NCBI RefSeq assembly: GCF_025950085.1
Contig: NZ_JAPDDS010000022.1
Span: 1-53,797, forward strand
Direction: 5' to 3'
From: Luteolibacter flavescens
Lineage (GTDB): Bacteria; Verrucomicrobiota; Verrucomicrobiia; Verrucomicrobiales; Akkermansiaceae
DNA: 53,797 nucleotides
The position numbers and the translations under genes are program-made. The first letter of the stretch is position 1. Each line of letters opens with the position of its first letter. Under the pieces are notes generated by a model. That model was given only the letters and a program-made list of their open reading frames with translations, made no database searches and was not told where the DNA came from. Positions 34,903 through 46,742 of this stretch are shown piece by piece.

Positions 34903-37032
34903 ATGATAAGATGCTTGGTCATCCCCCTTGTTGTGCTGTTTTCCCAAGCGTGGGGGGATGACTATGTCTTCCTGTTTCAAGGCAAGGAGTACGAGCGGAA
35001 ACCTCAGCCGGTCTTCGGGGTTCCGGGTGCGCCAACCGCAGGTGACGTGCTGTGGGTATGGAATTTCCCCGTGGTATTGGCTGGTCCCGGGCGATACGAA
35101 TTCCGGCTGGGTAACAAGGAGGGCACGGTGTTGCTGGGGCGACTGCCGGGGGAGGAAGCCGAGAAGCCGGTGGGTGTGAGGGTGGTTGAGGATTACGAAG
35201 ATGATAAGACCATCCTGCTCGATCCCCTTTCCGGGATGAAGCCGGAGGAGAAGGCAGGGTTGAGGGCGGTGGTGCTGGAGGAAATGCCAGAGAAGCCGGA
35301 TGCCGCATTGCAGGGCATCGATTGGTCGCAGGCGGCGCTGGTGGTGAGCGAGACGTTTTCAAACGACGAGGAGCAGACGTTGCGCGACTTGCCTGCCGGG
35401 CTGAAGTACTTGGCGTTCGATATCGACTCGAGTCCCAGCTTGAAGGATGTTTCCAGGCTTTCAAAGGCGACGGAGCTTCTGTGGCTGAGGCTTCACCATT
35501 TCATGGCAGTGAATGCCGATGTGATGGCAGGGATGTCGAAGCTGAGGCTATTCGACGCCGGATGGGCGGATCTAGAGAATGTCCCGGCGCTTGGTGCCTT
35601 GAAGGAGATGCGGGAACTCCATCTCGGAGGGGTTGATGGAGTGGAGGAGCTGGGATTTGTTTCGACCATGCCGGAGCTGAGGCGCTTGAGCGTTGAGCGG
35701 ACGGCGATCACCAGTCTGCAGTCATTGGAAGGCTTGAAGAAGCTGGAAGAAGTCCATGCCTCCGAGACGAGGGTGAAGACCTTGCCGCCCCCCGCCGGCG
35801 TGCCTTCCTTGAGGCGTCTCACGCTGCTTTCGGCATCCGTGCCGGAGGCCCGGGTCGATGAGTTCCGCAAGGCATTGCCAGATTGCCAGGTGGATTCCTC
35901 CTGGCATGCTGCGCTGGCGTCCGCATTGAAGGACGTTGACCGGCTCAGGGTGAGGACTGGTGGCACCTGCCACCGGAACATCGAGAAGGAAGAGACCTTG
36001 TTCGAAGTGGTGGATGCCGCGGAAATCCAGCGGCTGGTGGGCTCGTGGAAAGTGGAGGATCAGGAGTCCGGCTTCCATTGCATGTGCTGCGGGGAGCCAT
36101 CGCTGGAGTTTTACAAGGGGGGCAAGCTGATCACCACGCTGGGCTTCCACCATGGGCGCAGCTTGCGGTGGCCGGAGGGATGGCCGGGCGATGCCTTGCT
36201 GACGATCGTCGCTTCGGACTCGATCTGCGACTTCCTGGAGCGGAACGGCTATGACGAGCCGAAGAAGGAGCTGGAGAAATCGCGCAAGCGTGAAGCCGCT
36301 CACAACCGGTTGATGTCGGCTTACGCCCAGCTCGTTGACGAGACCGTGCTGGAGCAATTCAAAAAGGCGTTCCAAGGGGCTGGAGATCCCGAAGAGGTGG
36401 CAGTGAAGGCATGGCCGGATCCGGAGGAGCGGGCCGCGCGCTTGTTCGCGCTCTACGGTGCCCTGCCCGATGCCACATGGAGGCTATCGGCGGGCTATGA
36501 CGAGCCTTTGCGGGAGGGCCTGCTCGCGAAGGTGGAAACGAAGACGGCGGTGAATCTCGTGAAGCGGGAGGATGCGACGGAGCAACTGCTGCAGGGATTC
36601 AGCAGGTGGGCATTTTTCGGGAAAGAGGGATCGGACTTTCTCAAGGCTCTGGAAGGGGAATCCATGAGCAAGCTCGGTGCATGGGCTCTCGCGCATCCGC
36701 GGGAGGACAATCGGGAGGAGGCTCTCCACATGCTTGCTACCCGGCTCGATGACCCGGTGGCAAAGTCGCTCTTGTTGGATTTCCTGGCGGGCAAGATCGA
36801 GGCGCGGACGATCGCTGGCGATGCTGCCGCGGAGCCGGACGGGAGTGTGACTTATCTGCCGCATCAGGAAACGCCTCCTGAAGGCGCTGGAGAGAAAGCC
36901 CTCTGCGCGTGGCTGCTTTCAAAACATCAGGTCGCGGAGGCCAGGCCGCTGATAGAGAAACTCCACGCCGACGCCACGGGACCGGACAAGGAGGCTTATG
37001 GAAAGTCGCTGAAGCACTACGAAACCAAGTGA
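34903..37032 (+). CDS. Secreted leucine-rich-repeat-like protein
   Basis: 709 residues with a signal peptide (MIRCLVIPLVVLFSQAWGDD). About residues 145-325 carry leucine-rich-repeat-like units (LRDLPAGLKYLAFDIDSSPS, LKEMRELHLGGVDGVEELGF, MPELRRLSVERTAITSLQSL, LKKLEEVHASETRVKTL). Residues about 345-455 contain a distinct beta-type region with a CHRNIEKE motif and a GFHCMCCGEPSLEFYKGG cysteine cluster. The remainder is helical. I do not recognise a function. The gene is divergent from the histidine kinase and convergent with ppdK. It is less GC-rich than its neighbours at its 5' end. Confidence 0.7.
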   Translation: MIRCLVIPLVVLFSQAWGDDYVFLFQGKEYERKPQPVFGVPGAPTAGDVLWVWNFPVVLAGPGRYEFRLGNKEGTVLLGRLPGEEAEKPVGVRVVEDYEDDKTILLDPLSGMKPEEKAGLRAVVLEEMPEKPDAALQGIDWSQAALVVSETFSNDEEQTLRDLPAGLKYLAFDIDSSPSLKDVSRLSKATELLWLRLHHFMAVNADVMAGMSKLRLFDAGWADLENVPALGALKEMRELHLGGVDGVEELGFVSTMPELRRLSVERTAITSLQSLEGLKKLEEVHASETRVKTLPPPAGVPSLRRLTLLSASVPEARVDEFRKALPDCQVDSSWHAALASALKDVDRLRVRTGGTCHRNIEKEETLFEVVDAAEIQRLVGSWKVEDQESGFHCMCCGEPSLEFYKGGKLITTLGFHHGRSLRWPEGWPGDALLTIVASDSICDFLERNGYDEPKKELEKSRKREAAHNRLMSAYAQLVDETVLEQFKKAFQGAGDPEEVAVKAWPDPEERAARLFALYGALPDATWRLSAGYDEPLREGLLAKVETKTAVNLVKREDATEQLLQGFSRWAFFGKEGSDFLKALEGESMSKLGAWALAHPREDNREEALHMLATRLDDPVAKSLLLDFLAGKIEARTIAGDAAAEPDGSVTYLPHQETPPEGAGEKALCAWLLSKHQVAEARPLIEKLHADATGPDKEAYGKSLKHYETK

Positions 37033-37122
37033 CGTCCGGCCCTGCGGTGGTGTCATCGACGATCTGATGTCCGCCGGGCGACATCTCGGATGGCGGGATC
37101 GGGCGATCCGAACGATCCAAAC

Positions 37123-37155
37123 AAAAAGCCGCCCCGGTTTTCCGGGGCGGCTTTT
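37123..37155. terminator. Bidirectional intrinsic terminator
   Basis: Stem AGCCGCCCCGG with CCGGGGCGGCT, loop TTTT, with A-run before and T-run after, between the convergent LRR-like and ppdK genes. Confidence 0.92.
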
Positions 37156-37199
37156 GGATATCTGGCTTGGAGAAGCCAGTGAGCCTTGCGGCTTACTTC

Positions 37200-40040
<2,841 letters not shown>

Positions 40041-40349
40041 CTGTAGTTCGTGGAGTAGGTTGACTGTGGAAAGGCGCGTGGGGACGACGAAAAAAGGCCG
40101 CCATGTCCCGGGCGCGGACGCGCGAGGCTAGCGGCGAGAAACATCGTGTCAATGAACCAGTTCCGTCTGTGGAACACCCGTCAAGAAACCTGCCTCATGT
40201 GTCCGGAAAAACAACCCGCCCACCTGCACGTGCGATGACTGCCGCGTGCGATCGTTTGCGATGATCTGTCGCGCGACGCTGTACCCGCAGTGCGGAACCC
40301 GTCCTTGACCTGCGCGGCCCGCTTCGGGGAGGCTGGCCAAGCGCCTGCC

Positions 40350-40958
40350 ATGATCTCCTTCCAGAAACGCTTCCTCTTCGTCCACATCCCGAAGACCGCG
40401 GGGAACTCGATCCAGAATATCCTGCGCGATTTCTCCGAGGACCGCATCGTCGCCAGCGGCGGGCAGGATGGCGTGGAGCGCTTCGAGGTGCGCTCCGAGG
40501 GGCGCGATCTGGTGAAGCACTCGACGCTGCTCGAGTATCATCGCGAGCTCGGCACGGAGGCGGTGAACGGGCTCTTCAAATTCGCCTGCGTGCGGAATCC
40601 GTGGGACCGCATGGTGTCCTTCTGGTTCTCCCCGCACCGCCGCGAGACGGAGTGGAATGCGAAGAAATTCCGCAAGTTCGTGGAGAAGGAAGTGCGCCCG
40701 CTGCGCGAGTACTTCGCCCTGCCTGCGGACGGGGAGAAGCCGCCCTTCGCGAATGTCGATTTCATCATCCGCTACGAGAATCTGAACGAGGACTTCCGGA
40801 AGGTCTGCGAGCGGCTGGACATCCCGCCGGTGGAGCTGCCGGTGCGGAACCGCTCGGAGCGGGGCAGCGCGGCGCAGTACTACGATGACAAGCTGAGCGC
40901 ATTCATCGCGGAGACCTTTGCGGACGAGATCGCTTACTTCGGCTACCAGAGGCCATGA
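40350..40958 (+). CDS. Sulfotransferase-family protein
   Basis: 202 residues. HIPKTAGNS at 12-20 is the 5'-phosphosulfate-binding loop of the sulfotransferase-2/Gal-3-O-type family, and the RNPWDRMVSFW block at 82-92 is the 3'-phosphate-binding helix motif. Members transfer sulfate from PAPS to carbohydrates. The ATG at 40350 starts directly before the core; an ATG at 40290 is less likely. The stop overlaps the next gene's ATG by 4 bp, so the two are coupled. Confidence 0.85.
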   Translation: MISFQKRFLFVHIPKTAGNSIQNILRDFSEDRIVASGGQDGVERFEVRSEGRDLVKHSTLLEYHRELGTEAVNGLFKFACVRNPWDRMVSFWFSPHRRETEWNAKKFRKFVEKEVRPLREYFALPADGEKPPFANVDFIIRYENLNEDFRKVCERLDIPPVELPVRNRSERGSAAQYYDDKLSAFIAETFADEIAYFGYQRP

Positions 40959-41920
40959 CCCGCCCGGTCTTCCTGCTGTCCCTGCCGCGGGCGGGCTCGA
41001 CCCTGCTGCAGCGGCTGCTCCTCACGAGCGGGAAGTGCGCCACGCTCGGCGAGCCGAGCCTGCTGCTGCGCTTCCTGGGCGAGGACATCGCGATGACCCG
41101 GAAGGCGGCCTACTGGGAGTCGCTGGTGGAGACGGCCACCGCCGACATGCGGAAGGCATGGGACGGCTACGACGAGGCCTACCGGAAAGGCGTCCGCGAG
41201 CTGATGCTGGGCATCTACGACGGGCTCGCGGGAGGGAAGGAGTGGTTCATCGACAAGACACCGCGCTACACGCTGATCGCGGAGGAGATCCTGGCGACCT
41301 TTCCGGATGCGAAGTTCATCGTGCTGTGGCGGCACCCGCTCGCGGTGGCGTCGTCGGTTTCATCGACCTTTCGCAAGGGCCGGTGGTGTCCGGAGGAATT
41401 CGGCATCGATTTGTATGAGGGCCAGCAGCGCCTGCAGGATTTCTGCGGGAAGCACGGCGAGCGTGTCTTCCAGATCAAGTACGAGGACCTCGTGACCGAT
41501 CCCGCCGCGGAGCTGGAGCGCCTGGGGGAATATCTGGGCTGGGAGGATCTGGCGGCGGTGTTGGATGAGGAGCTGGTGGCTTCGACAGGCGGGACGCTTG
41601 GCGATCCGACGGGCGTGAAGCGCTACTCGAAGATCTCTCCCGACAGCCGCGACGCGTGGAAGAAGGAGATGTCGAATTGGTATCGCCGCGCATGGGCCCG
41701 GCGCTATGTCTCCGGCGAGCGCGCGCGACGGATGAAGCTGCTCGGGTATGAATTGCCGGACGGCATCGCGCATGGCGGCTCGCTCGGGCTGTGGGCCGGG
41801 ATCGTGGATTGGTTCACGGCACGGCGGCGGATCTCGCGGCGTCTGAGAAGGCCGACGTGGATGCCGCGTTTTTTGAAGAAGTTCCGGAAGGAGAAGGGGT
41901 ACGAGGTTTCGTTCCGGTGA
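40955..41920 (+). CDS. Sulfotransferase-family protein
   Basis: 321 residues. PAPS loop LPRAGSTLLQ at 10-19, DKTPRY at 100-105, and the 3'-phosphate motif VLWRHPLAVASSV around 124-135. It belongs to a different branch of the sulfotransferase superfamily from the gene it overlaps. The C-terminus is strongly basic (RRRISRRLRRPTWMPRFLKK), suggesting contact with acidic substrate or membrane surface. With its partner it may build a sulfated surface glycan; this is inferred from family and coupling. Confidence 0.85.
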   Translation: MTRPVFLLSLPRAGSTLLQRLLLTSGKCATLGEPSLLLRFLGEDIAMTRKAAYWESLVETATADMRKAWDGYDEAYRKGVRELMLGIYDGLAGGKEWFIDKTPRYTLIAEEILATFPDAKFIVLWRHPLAVASSVSSTFRKGRWCPEEFGIDLYEGQQRLQDFCGKHGERVFQIKYEDLVTDPAAELERLGEYLGWEDLAAVLDEELVASTGGTLGDPTGVKRYSKISPDSRDAWKKEMSNWYRRAWARRYVSGERARRMKLLGYELPDGIAHGGSLGLWAGIVDWFTARRRISRRLRRPTWMPRFLKKFRKEKGYEVSFR

Positions 41921-41936
41921 TGGGGTATTGATGGTG

Positions 41937-41975
41937 GGACGCGTCGCGTTCGGTGAGCCGGACATTCGGGATTGA
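41937..41975 (+). pseudogene. Relic of the 3' end of a tnpA copy
   Basis: Translates to VAFGEPDIRD and stop, against VAFDEQYVWD and stop at the end of the intact transposase (42818-42850). It is followed by the same repeat that follows the intact gene. Only about 13 codons remain. Confidence 0.6.
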
Positions 41976-42297
41976 GCGGGCCGTTCACGGATCGCACCCC
42001 GTTGGGGCGCCTGCCGTGCGATGGGAAACCCGGGCCGATGTCCCGGGCTGAGGGATGGTCGGGCCGTTGGCCCTGGAGAGCCGGAGGTGTTGCCTGCGTG
42101 GTTCGGTTGGTCAGTCGTAGTCGAACTGGTGACGGTTCCGTGGTCGGATTGGTGACGGTTCGGAGTTGCGCAGAGAGGTGGGCGTCAGGTTGTTCAAGAG
42201 CGCCAACGGCGCGGCCATCCTTCAGCCCCGGGCAACGCCCGGGGTTTTTGTGGTCGCAAGAATGGCGGCCTGAAGGGCCGCGATATGTTGGGGGTTG
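41968..42297 (+). repeat. REP-containing direct repeat, upstream copy
   Basis: About 330 bp, homologous throughout to 42843-43185. It begins with the last 8 bases of the tnpA reading frame, then two REP modules in opposite orientation (41989-42075 and 42199-42287) around a diverged 120-bp core with repeated GGTGACGGTTC. No gene lies in 41976-42397. Confidence 0.85.
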
Positions 42298-42397
42298 CCG
42301 GATTTTCTGGCGATGATGTTGCCCGGACTATTTCGCCAGCCCTGCATGAAAATCATCCTCCACAAGCCCGGCTGCTTTGCGAAGCTCGCGGTGATCC

Positions 42398-42850
42398 ATG
42401 CCGCAGTCCCTCTCCCGCGTCCTTGTCCATCTGGTCTTCAGCACGAAAAATCGTGAGCCGGTGTTATCCGCCACGCTCCAGGCAGAACTTCATCCCTATC
42501 TCGCGGGGATCTTGGATCGCATCGATTGTCCGTCGTTGCGGACGGGCGGGGTGGAGGATCACGTCCACATGCTATTCGGCCTCTCGCGGACGAAGACCAT
42601 CGCCGACGTGGTGGAGACGGTGAAAACGGCGTCTTCGAAATGGCTCAAGGCAAGGGATCCTCGTCTGGCGGGCTTTCATTGGCAGGCGGGTTATGCAGCG
42701 TTTTCCGTCAGCCAGTCGGATGCGGAGAAGGTGGTGGATTACATTGCCGGGCAAGCGGAGCATCACCGGAAGCGGACCTTTCAAGAGGAATACCGGCTGT
42801 TGTTGGCGAAGTACCACGTGGCGTTCGATGAGCAGTACGTTTGGGATTGA
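42398..42850 (+). CDS. REP-associated tyrosine transposase (IS200/IS605 TnpA-like)
   Basis: 150 residues of the Y1 (HUH) transposase family. The metal-binding pair is H55-V-H57 (GVEDHVHMLFGL), and the catalytic tyrosine is probably Y115 (KVVDYIAGQAEHH). N-terminal SRVLVHLVFSTKNREPVL is typical of the group. Such enzymes cut single-stranded DNA at hairpins. The gene has no TnpB or IS-type ends; instead it lies between two direct repeats made of REP-like hairpins, the arrangement of RAYT genes. No frameshift is seen, so it may be active. Confidence 0.9.
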   Translation: MPQSLSRVLVHLVFSTKNREPVLSATLQAELHPYLAGILDRIDCPSLRTGGVEDHVHMLFGLSRTKTIADVVETVKTASSKWLKARDPRLAGFHWQAGYAAFSVSQSDAEKVVDYIAGQAEHHRKRTFQEEYRLLLAKYHVAFDEQYVWD

Positions 42851-43185
42851 GGTGGCCGTGCACGGATCGCACCCCGTTGGGGCGCCTGTCGTGCGATGGG
42901 AAACCCGGGCCGATGGCCCGGGCTGAGGGATGGGCGGGCCGATGGCCCTGGAGAAGCCGGGATGGTGCGGGAAGGTCGGCGTGGTCCGGTTTGCCAGATG
43001 TAGTCGGATTGGTGAAAATTCCGTGATCGAACTGGTGACGGTTCGGGGCGGAGCAGAGAGCCGGGCATCGGGTCGTTCAAGAGCGCCAACGGCGCGGCCA
43101 TTCCTCAGCCCCGGGCAACGCCCGGGGTTTTTGGGGTGCGCAAGAATGGCGGCCTGAAGGGCCGCGATATGTTGGGGGCGCCGGA
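42843..43185 (+). repeat. REP-containing direct repeat, downstream copy
   Basis: Homologous to 41968-42297. REP modules lie at 42856-42955 and 43078-43174. Hairpins include CCCGGGC-AAC-GCCCGGG and GCGGCC-TGAA-GGGCCGC. Confidence 0.85.
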
Positions 43186-43281
43186 GACGTTGTGAGGGAT
43201 GATACGGGGTGCGTGCCGATGATGTTGCCGGTGATGATTTCAATTTCCCATGTCGTGGGGCGATGGGGCGCCGTTCCGGTT

Positions 43282-43395
43282 GGGGTGGCCTTTCCGAATA
43301 TCACGGGCCTTCAGCCCGTGTGGATCGCCGGGTTGGGAACCCCGGGCGTTGCCCGGGGCTGAGGGATGGGCGGGCCTTTGGCCCTGTAGAACCGA
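43282..43395 (+). repeat. Single REP module
   Basis: One further unit of the same family (ACGGGCC-TTCA-GGCCCGT-like hairpin replaced by CACGGGCC-TTCA-GCCCGTG, then CCCCGGGC-GTT-GCCCGGGG, then GGGCC-TTT-GGCCC). No gene in 43186-43525. Confidence 0.75.
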
Positions 43396-43455
43396 AGATG
43401 GTGTTGTGAGGTCGGCGGGTTTCGATTGGCGGGCCGGGGCGTGGGGTGGCTGCAC

Positions 43456-43490
43456 AAAAAAAAGAGCGCGGACTTGGGTCCGCGCTCTTG
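43456..43490 (-). terminator. Terminator of the envelope operon
   Basis: 13-bp stem AAGAGCGCGGAC with GTCCGCGCTCTT, 4-nt loop, with an 8-A run on the plus strand giving the U-tract, 36 bp after the operon's last stop. Confidence 0.93.
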
Positions 43491-43525
43491 GGGTGATGTG
43501 GGTCGTTTCCTTCCTCCGTGCGGCC

Positions 43526-44680
43526 TTACGGCTCGCTGGGGATGGAGTAGTAGATCTGCTCCAGGGACATGACGCAGTAGGCGGTGACGAGGACGGGGTT
43601 CGACTCCATCCAGCGGGCGTTCTCGTTCGTCCAGGAGCCGTCCTCGCGCTGCTTGCTGAGCAGGGCATTCGCCAGGTCGTTGCGCCAGTCGGCTTCCTTG
43701 CCGTCGGCGAGCTTGAACTTGTTGATGTTCGCGACGGAGAGCGCCTTCGACATCGTCTGGTAGTAGTAGAAGAGACCCTGCGCGCCCATGCCCGGGTTTT
43801 CGCTGAGGGTGTAGTTCTTCCCGAGCCACTCCTTCACGGCGACGATGCGCGGATCATCCGGGCCGAGCTTAGCGTAGATCATCGAGAGCAGGCCGGCGTA
43901 GGAGATGGAGCCGTAGGAGCGCAGCGCGGTGCGGCCGTCGGGCAGCTTGTCTTCACCGGCCTTTGTCTCGGCCGGGCCGTAGCGGAAGCCGCCCTTGTTC
44001 TGCGGGGACTCGGCGGTCTCCGGCAGGGCCTTGCCGCCCTCGAGATTCTGGCAGCGGGAGAGGAAGGTGATGGCGGCGTCCCAGTCCAGGTCCGGCTGGT
44101 CGCCGTGCTTGCCGTCCTCGATGACCTTTTGCGAAAGCGCGATCGCCTCGATGGCCAGGTAGGTGTTCGACATGTCGGAGCGGTCGTTCTTCGAGCCGTA
44201 GCCGATGCCGCCGTCATTCGGATTGTCGGTCTCCTTCTTCTGGCCGATGTCCCACTGCTGGTCGATGAGGTGGTTGCGGCCCTTCACGATGGCGGGCTCG
44301 TATTCCGGCAGGCCGCCCGCGGTCAGCGCGGTCACGGCGGTGGCGGTATTGTAGACGCTGAGGCCCTTGTTGTAGATGCCGCCGTCTTCCTTCTGCTGCT
44401 TCAGCAGCCACTGGAAGCCCTTGGCGATGTGGGGCGGCAGGTCGGCCTTCGGGTCGCGGCCGGGGTCGCGGGCACCGGCGGTCAGGGCGAGCGCGGTGAA
44501 GGCGGGGAGCTCGGCGTCATCCCAGTGGCCGTCTTCCTTCTGCTGCTTGGCCAGCCAGGCATTGCCACGCGCGATGGCCTGCTTGATCTCGACCTGCAGC
44601 GAGAGATACGGGTTGTTCGTCTCCTGCGCCGGTGCGAGCGCGATGGTGGACGCGAAAGCGAGACAAAGAGCTGTTTTCAT
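43526..44680 (-). CDS. Exported prenyltransferase/squalene-oxidase-repeat protein
   Basis: 384 residues with a signal peptide (MKTALCLAFASTIALAPAQE). The rest is alpha-alpha barrel repeats of the squalene-cyclase/prenyltransferase-beta type: QKEDGHWDD, KQQKEDGGIYNKG, NPNDGGIGYGSKN, QNKGGFRYGP and SKQREDGSWTNEN, each the QW-like turn. The DxDD acid motif of real squalene-hopene cyclases is not seen, so a cyclase role is unlikely. Its start overlaps the YdjY gene stop by 4 bp. It is the third gene of a three-gene envelope operon, role unknown. Confidence 0.85.
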   Translation of the reverse strand: MKTALCLAFASTIALAPAQETNNPYLSLQVEIKQAIARGNAWLAKQQKEDGHWDDAELPAFTALALTAGARDPGRDPKADLPPHIAKGFQWLLKQQKEDGGIYNKGLSVYNTATAVTALTAGGLPEYEPAIVKGRNHLIDQQWDIGQKKETDNPNDGGIGYGSKNDRSDMSNTYLAIEAIALSQKVIEDGKHGDQPDLDWDAAITFLSRCQNLEGGKALPETAESPQNKGGFRYGPAETKAGEDKLPDGRTALRSYGSISYAGLLSMIYAKLGPDDPRIVAVKEWLGKNYTLSENPGMGAQGLFYYYQTMSKALSVANINKFKLADGKEADWRNDLANALLSKQREDGSWTNENARWMESNPVLVTAYCVMSLEQIYYSIPSEP

Positions 44681-45537
44681 TTTTTGGCTGCTGGCTGCTT
44701 GTGGGGTGTGATGGTGACGGTGACCTTGGTTCCTTCCGTTGGCACACGCTTGGGGAAGGGCAACCAGACTTCGTCCGAATTGTTGTCCTTGCCGGAGAAA
44801 TTGATCAGCGCGGCATTGCTCAGGAAAATCGCGATGTAGTCGCCGGTCAGGTCGGCGACGAATTTGCCATCATGAATGCCGGAGCCGCCATAGACCCACG
44901 GGTCCGCGGCGGGCATCTGGGCATTCGTGGTGCCGTGGGAGATCCAGTCGTTCAGCTTGGCGGTGCGGGTCTTGCCCTCGGCCTCCCACTCGACGCCGAT
45001 GTCCAGCCGGGCACCGGCCTTCACGTCGTCCGCCACCTCGTGGAACTTGTTCGACATGGTGCCGTTCTCGTTCGCGATGGAGTAGAGCTCGGCGGAGGCC
45101 GGGTAGCGCAGCAGCTTGAAGGCGAGATTGATGTCGGTGGCGGAGGTCTCGGTGACGAGCAGCGACTCGTGGACCTTGCCATTCACGTGGACGAGGGCGA
45201 ATTCCAGCAGCTCGCCGCCTGCCATGTTCACGGCGGCGGGGAAGCGGATCTCGCGGGTCTTGCGGTTCAGGATCACGTCGCCGATCTGTACGCGCTCCTT
45301 GTCCAGCTCCTTCACCGGGGGCTCCACGGGAGCGACGGGCTGGTCCGGGGCGGGCAGGGTGCTCGGCTCGACGGGGGCTCCCATGCCGCCGGGTCCGCCG
45401 GGGAAGGGAGATGCCGGGGCCTCCTGTGGCTCCTTCTTTTCCGGCTCCTTGGTTTCCTTGGCATCAGGCTTCGCCGGTGCCGGATCGGCACAGAGCAGCG
45501 GGCTCGCAGCGAGCAACAAAAGAAAAGGACGGATCAT
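44677..45537 (-). CDS. Exported YdjY-domain protein
   Basis: 286 residues: signal peptide (MIRPFLLLLAASPLLCADPA), then a Pro/Lys/Glu-rich linker to about residue 85. A YdjY-type domain follows, about 90-280 (FPAAVNMAGGELLEFALVHV, then NGKVHESLLVTETSATDINL). The function of this domain is not established. The ATG at 45537 puts the signal peptide at the N-terminus; further upstream the frame overlaps the preceding gene. It is translationally coupled to the downstream squalene-repeat gene. Confidence 0.82.
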   Translation of the reverse strand: MIRPFLLLLAASPLLCADPAPAKPDAKETKEPEKKEPQEAPASPFPGGPGGMGAPVEPSTLPAPDQPVAPVEPPVKELDKERVQIGDVILNRKTREIRFPAAVNMAGGELLEFALVHVNGKVHESLLVTETSATDINLAFKLLRYPASAELYSIANENGTMSNKFHEVADDVKAGARLDIGVEWEAEGKTRTAKLNDWISHGTTNAQMPAADPWVYGGSGIHDGKFVADLTGDYIAIFLSNAALINFSGKDNNSDEVWLPFPKRVPTEGTKVTVTITPHKQPAAKK

Positions 45538-45580
45538 CAGGCGAAGCTTCCCCTGAGAAACGGGTGCGTCCAGCGTTCTC

Positions 45581-46600
45581 TTAGGGCCGATCGGGCGATT
45601 GCAGCGATTTTCCGAATTCCGACCACTCCAAGCGGGTGATGCGGGTGGAGAGCGCGGGGATGGGCTCGTCCGTCTCGGACAGGGAGTCCGGCGGGGTGAA
45701 GTCCGTGGTGGCAGCGAGTTGCGAGGCCACCAGGCGATACACGCCGCGCAGGATTTCCCGGCGCAGCTCGGCGGGGTCCTCCGGCAGGGCGAGCTCGATG
45801 ATGCCGGTGGAGGCGGCCTTTTCGCCATCGGCCAGGATCTGCAGCGACAGCGGAGGAGGCTCCGGCGGGGGTGGTGGCGGGGCTGGCTCGGGGTCCGCCT
45901 TTGCCTTGCCCTTCGTTTTTGGCTTGGGCTTCGGCTTGGCCTTTTTCGCCGGCTGCGGCGGGTCGGGCTTGTCCACGCGCGGGACGAATTTCACGAGCCC
46001 GGCGGAGGAGTTTGCGGTGATGCGGGCGGCCTCGTCGAGCAGGCCCTCCAGCGCGGGGTGGGAGGTGGTGGACTTGCCGAGCACGGCCTCCAGCACCAGC
46101 GGCTTGGAAAGGGGGTCCACGCTCCATGGCGCGACGGACGGGCGCAGGCGCTGGATGCCGGCGGTGGCGGCGGCGCGCTGGGCATCGTCCGGCTTGCACG
46201 AGTCGATCACCCGCTCCCAGGCGAGCAGGGCGCGGGCATTCCCGCTCTGCTCCTCCAGATTCACCGCCAGCTCGATGAGCGCGGCGGCACCCTTGTCGGA
46301 AAATTCGCGGAAGGCATCGAGCGCGGCCGGGGCGAGCGGGTCGCCGGGGTCGATCACCGGCGGCGGCTTGATCGGGGACTGGACCTCGCGGTCCACGTCT
46401 CCCCCGGCATCGGGCGAGGTGTCGCGATGCGGCTTTGTCAGCGCGGCGGAGGTCTCGGAGCGGATCTGCCGCAGGCGGTCCTCGGACGGCTGGGTCATGA
46501 AGTCCATGTCCTTCGTCCACGCCCACCACGGCACCGCCACCGCGGCGGTGGCCAGCGGGATCACGAGGAGGATGGGGACGCGCTTCACGGGCGGCATCAT
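45581..46600 (-). CDS. Membrane-anchored protein of unknown function
   Basis: 339 residues. One N-terminal membrane segment (about 8-27) precedes a mainly helical region (about 85-205). A Lys/Pro-rich linker follows (KKAKPKPKPKTKGKAKAD and a run of prolines, about 218-252), then a C-terminal domain of about 85 residues. No family recognised. It is the first gene of the operon: the YdjY gene starts 43 bp after its stop. Confidence 0.7.
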   Translation of the reverse strand: MMPPVKRVPILLVIPLATAAVAVPWWAWTKDMDFMTQPSEDRLRQIRSETSAALTKPHRDTSPDAGGDVDREVQSPIKPPPVIDPGDPLAPAALDAFREFSDKGAAALIELAVNLEEQSGNARALLAWERVIDSCKPDDAQRAAATAGIQRLRPSVAPWSVDPLSKPLVLEAVLGKSTTSHPALEGLLDEAARITANSSAGLVKFVPRVDKPDPPQPAKKAKPKPKPKTKGKAKADPEPAPPPPPPEPPPLSLQILADGEKAASTGIIELALPEDPAELRREILRGVYRLVASQLAATTDFTPPDSLSETDEPIPALSTRITRLEWSEFGKSLQSPDRP

Positions 46601-46697
46601 GGGCGAATCCCCGCGTCACCGCAAAGGGCAAGTTTCCCGCTCCAAAAAAGTGTCACTCGCGGCTTCTGGGGCGGGCGGGGATGGAGGCTACTGCTGA

Positions 46698-46740
46698 TAT
46701 TACCGCGGAGACGCAGAGGTCGCGGAGGAACGCGGAGGAT
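46698..46740 (+). repeat. CGCGGAGACGCAGAGG-type repeat
   Basis: Short repeat (ACCGCGGAGACGCAGAGGTC and following) with an inverted, partly diverged relative at 47026-47076. The two bracket the MITE-like copy 2. Otherwise 46601-47077 has no gene. Confidence 0.65.
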
Positions 46741-46742
46741 TT

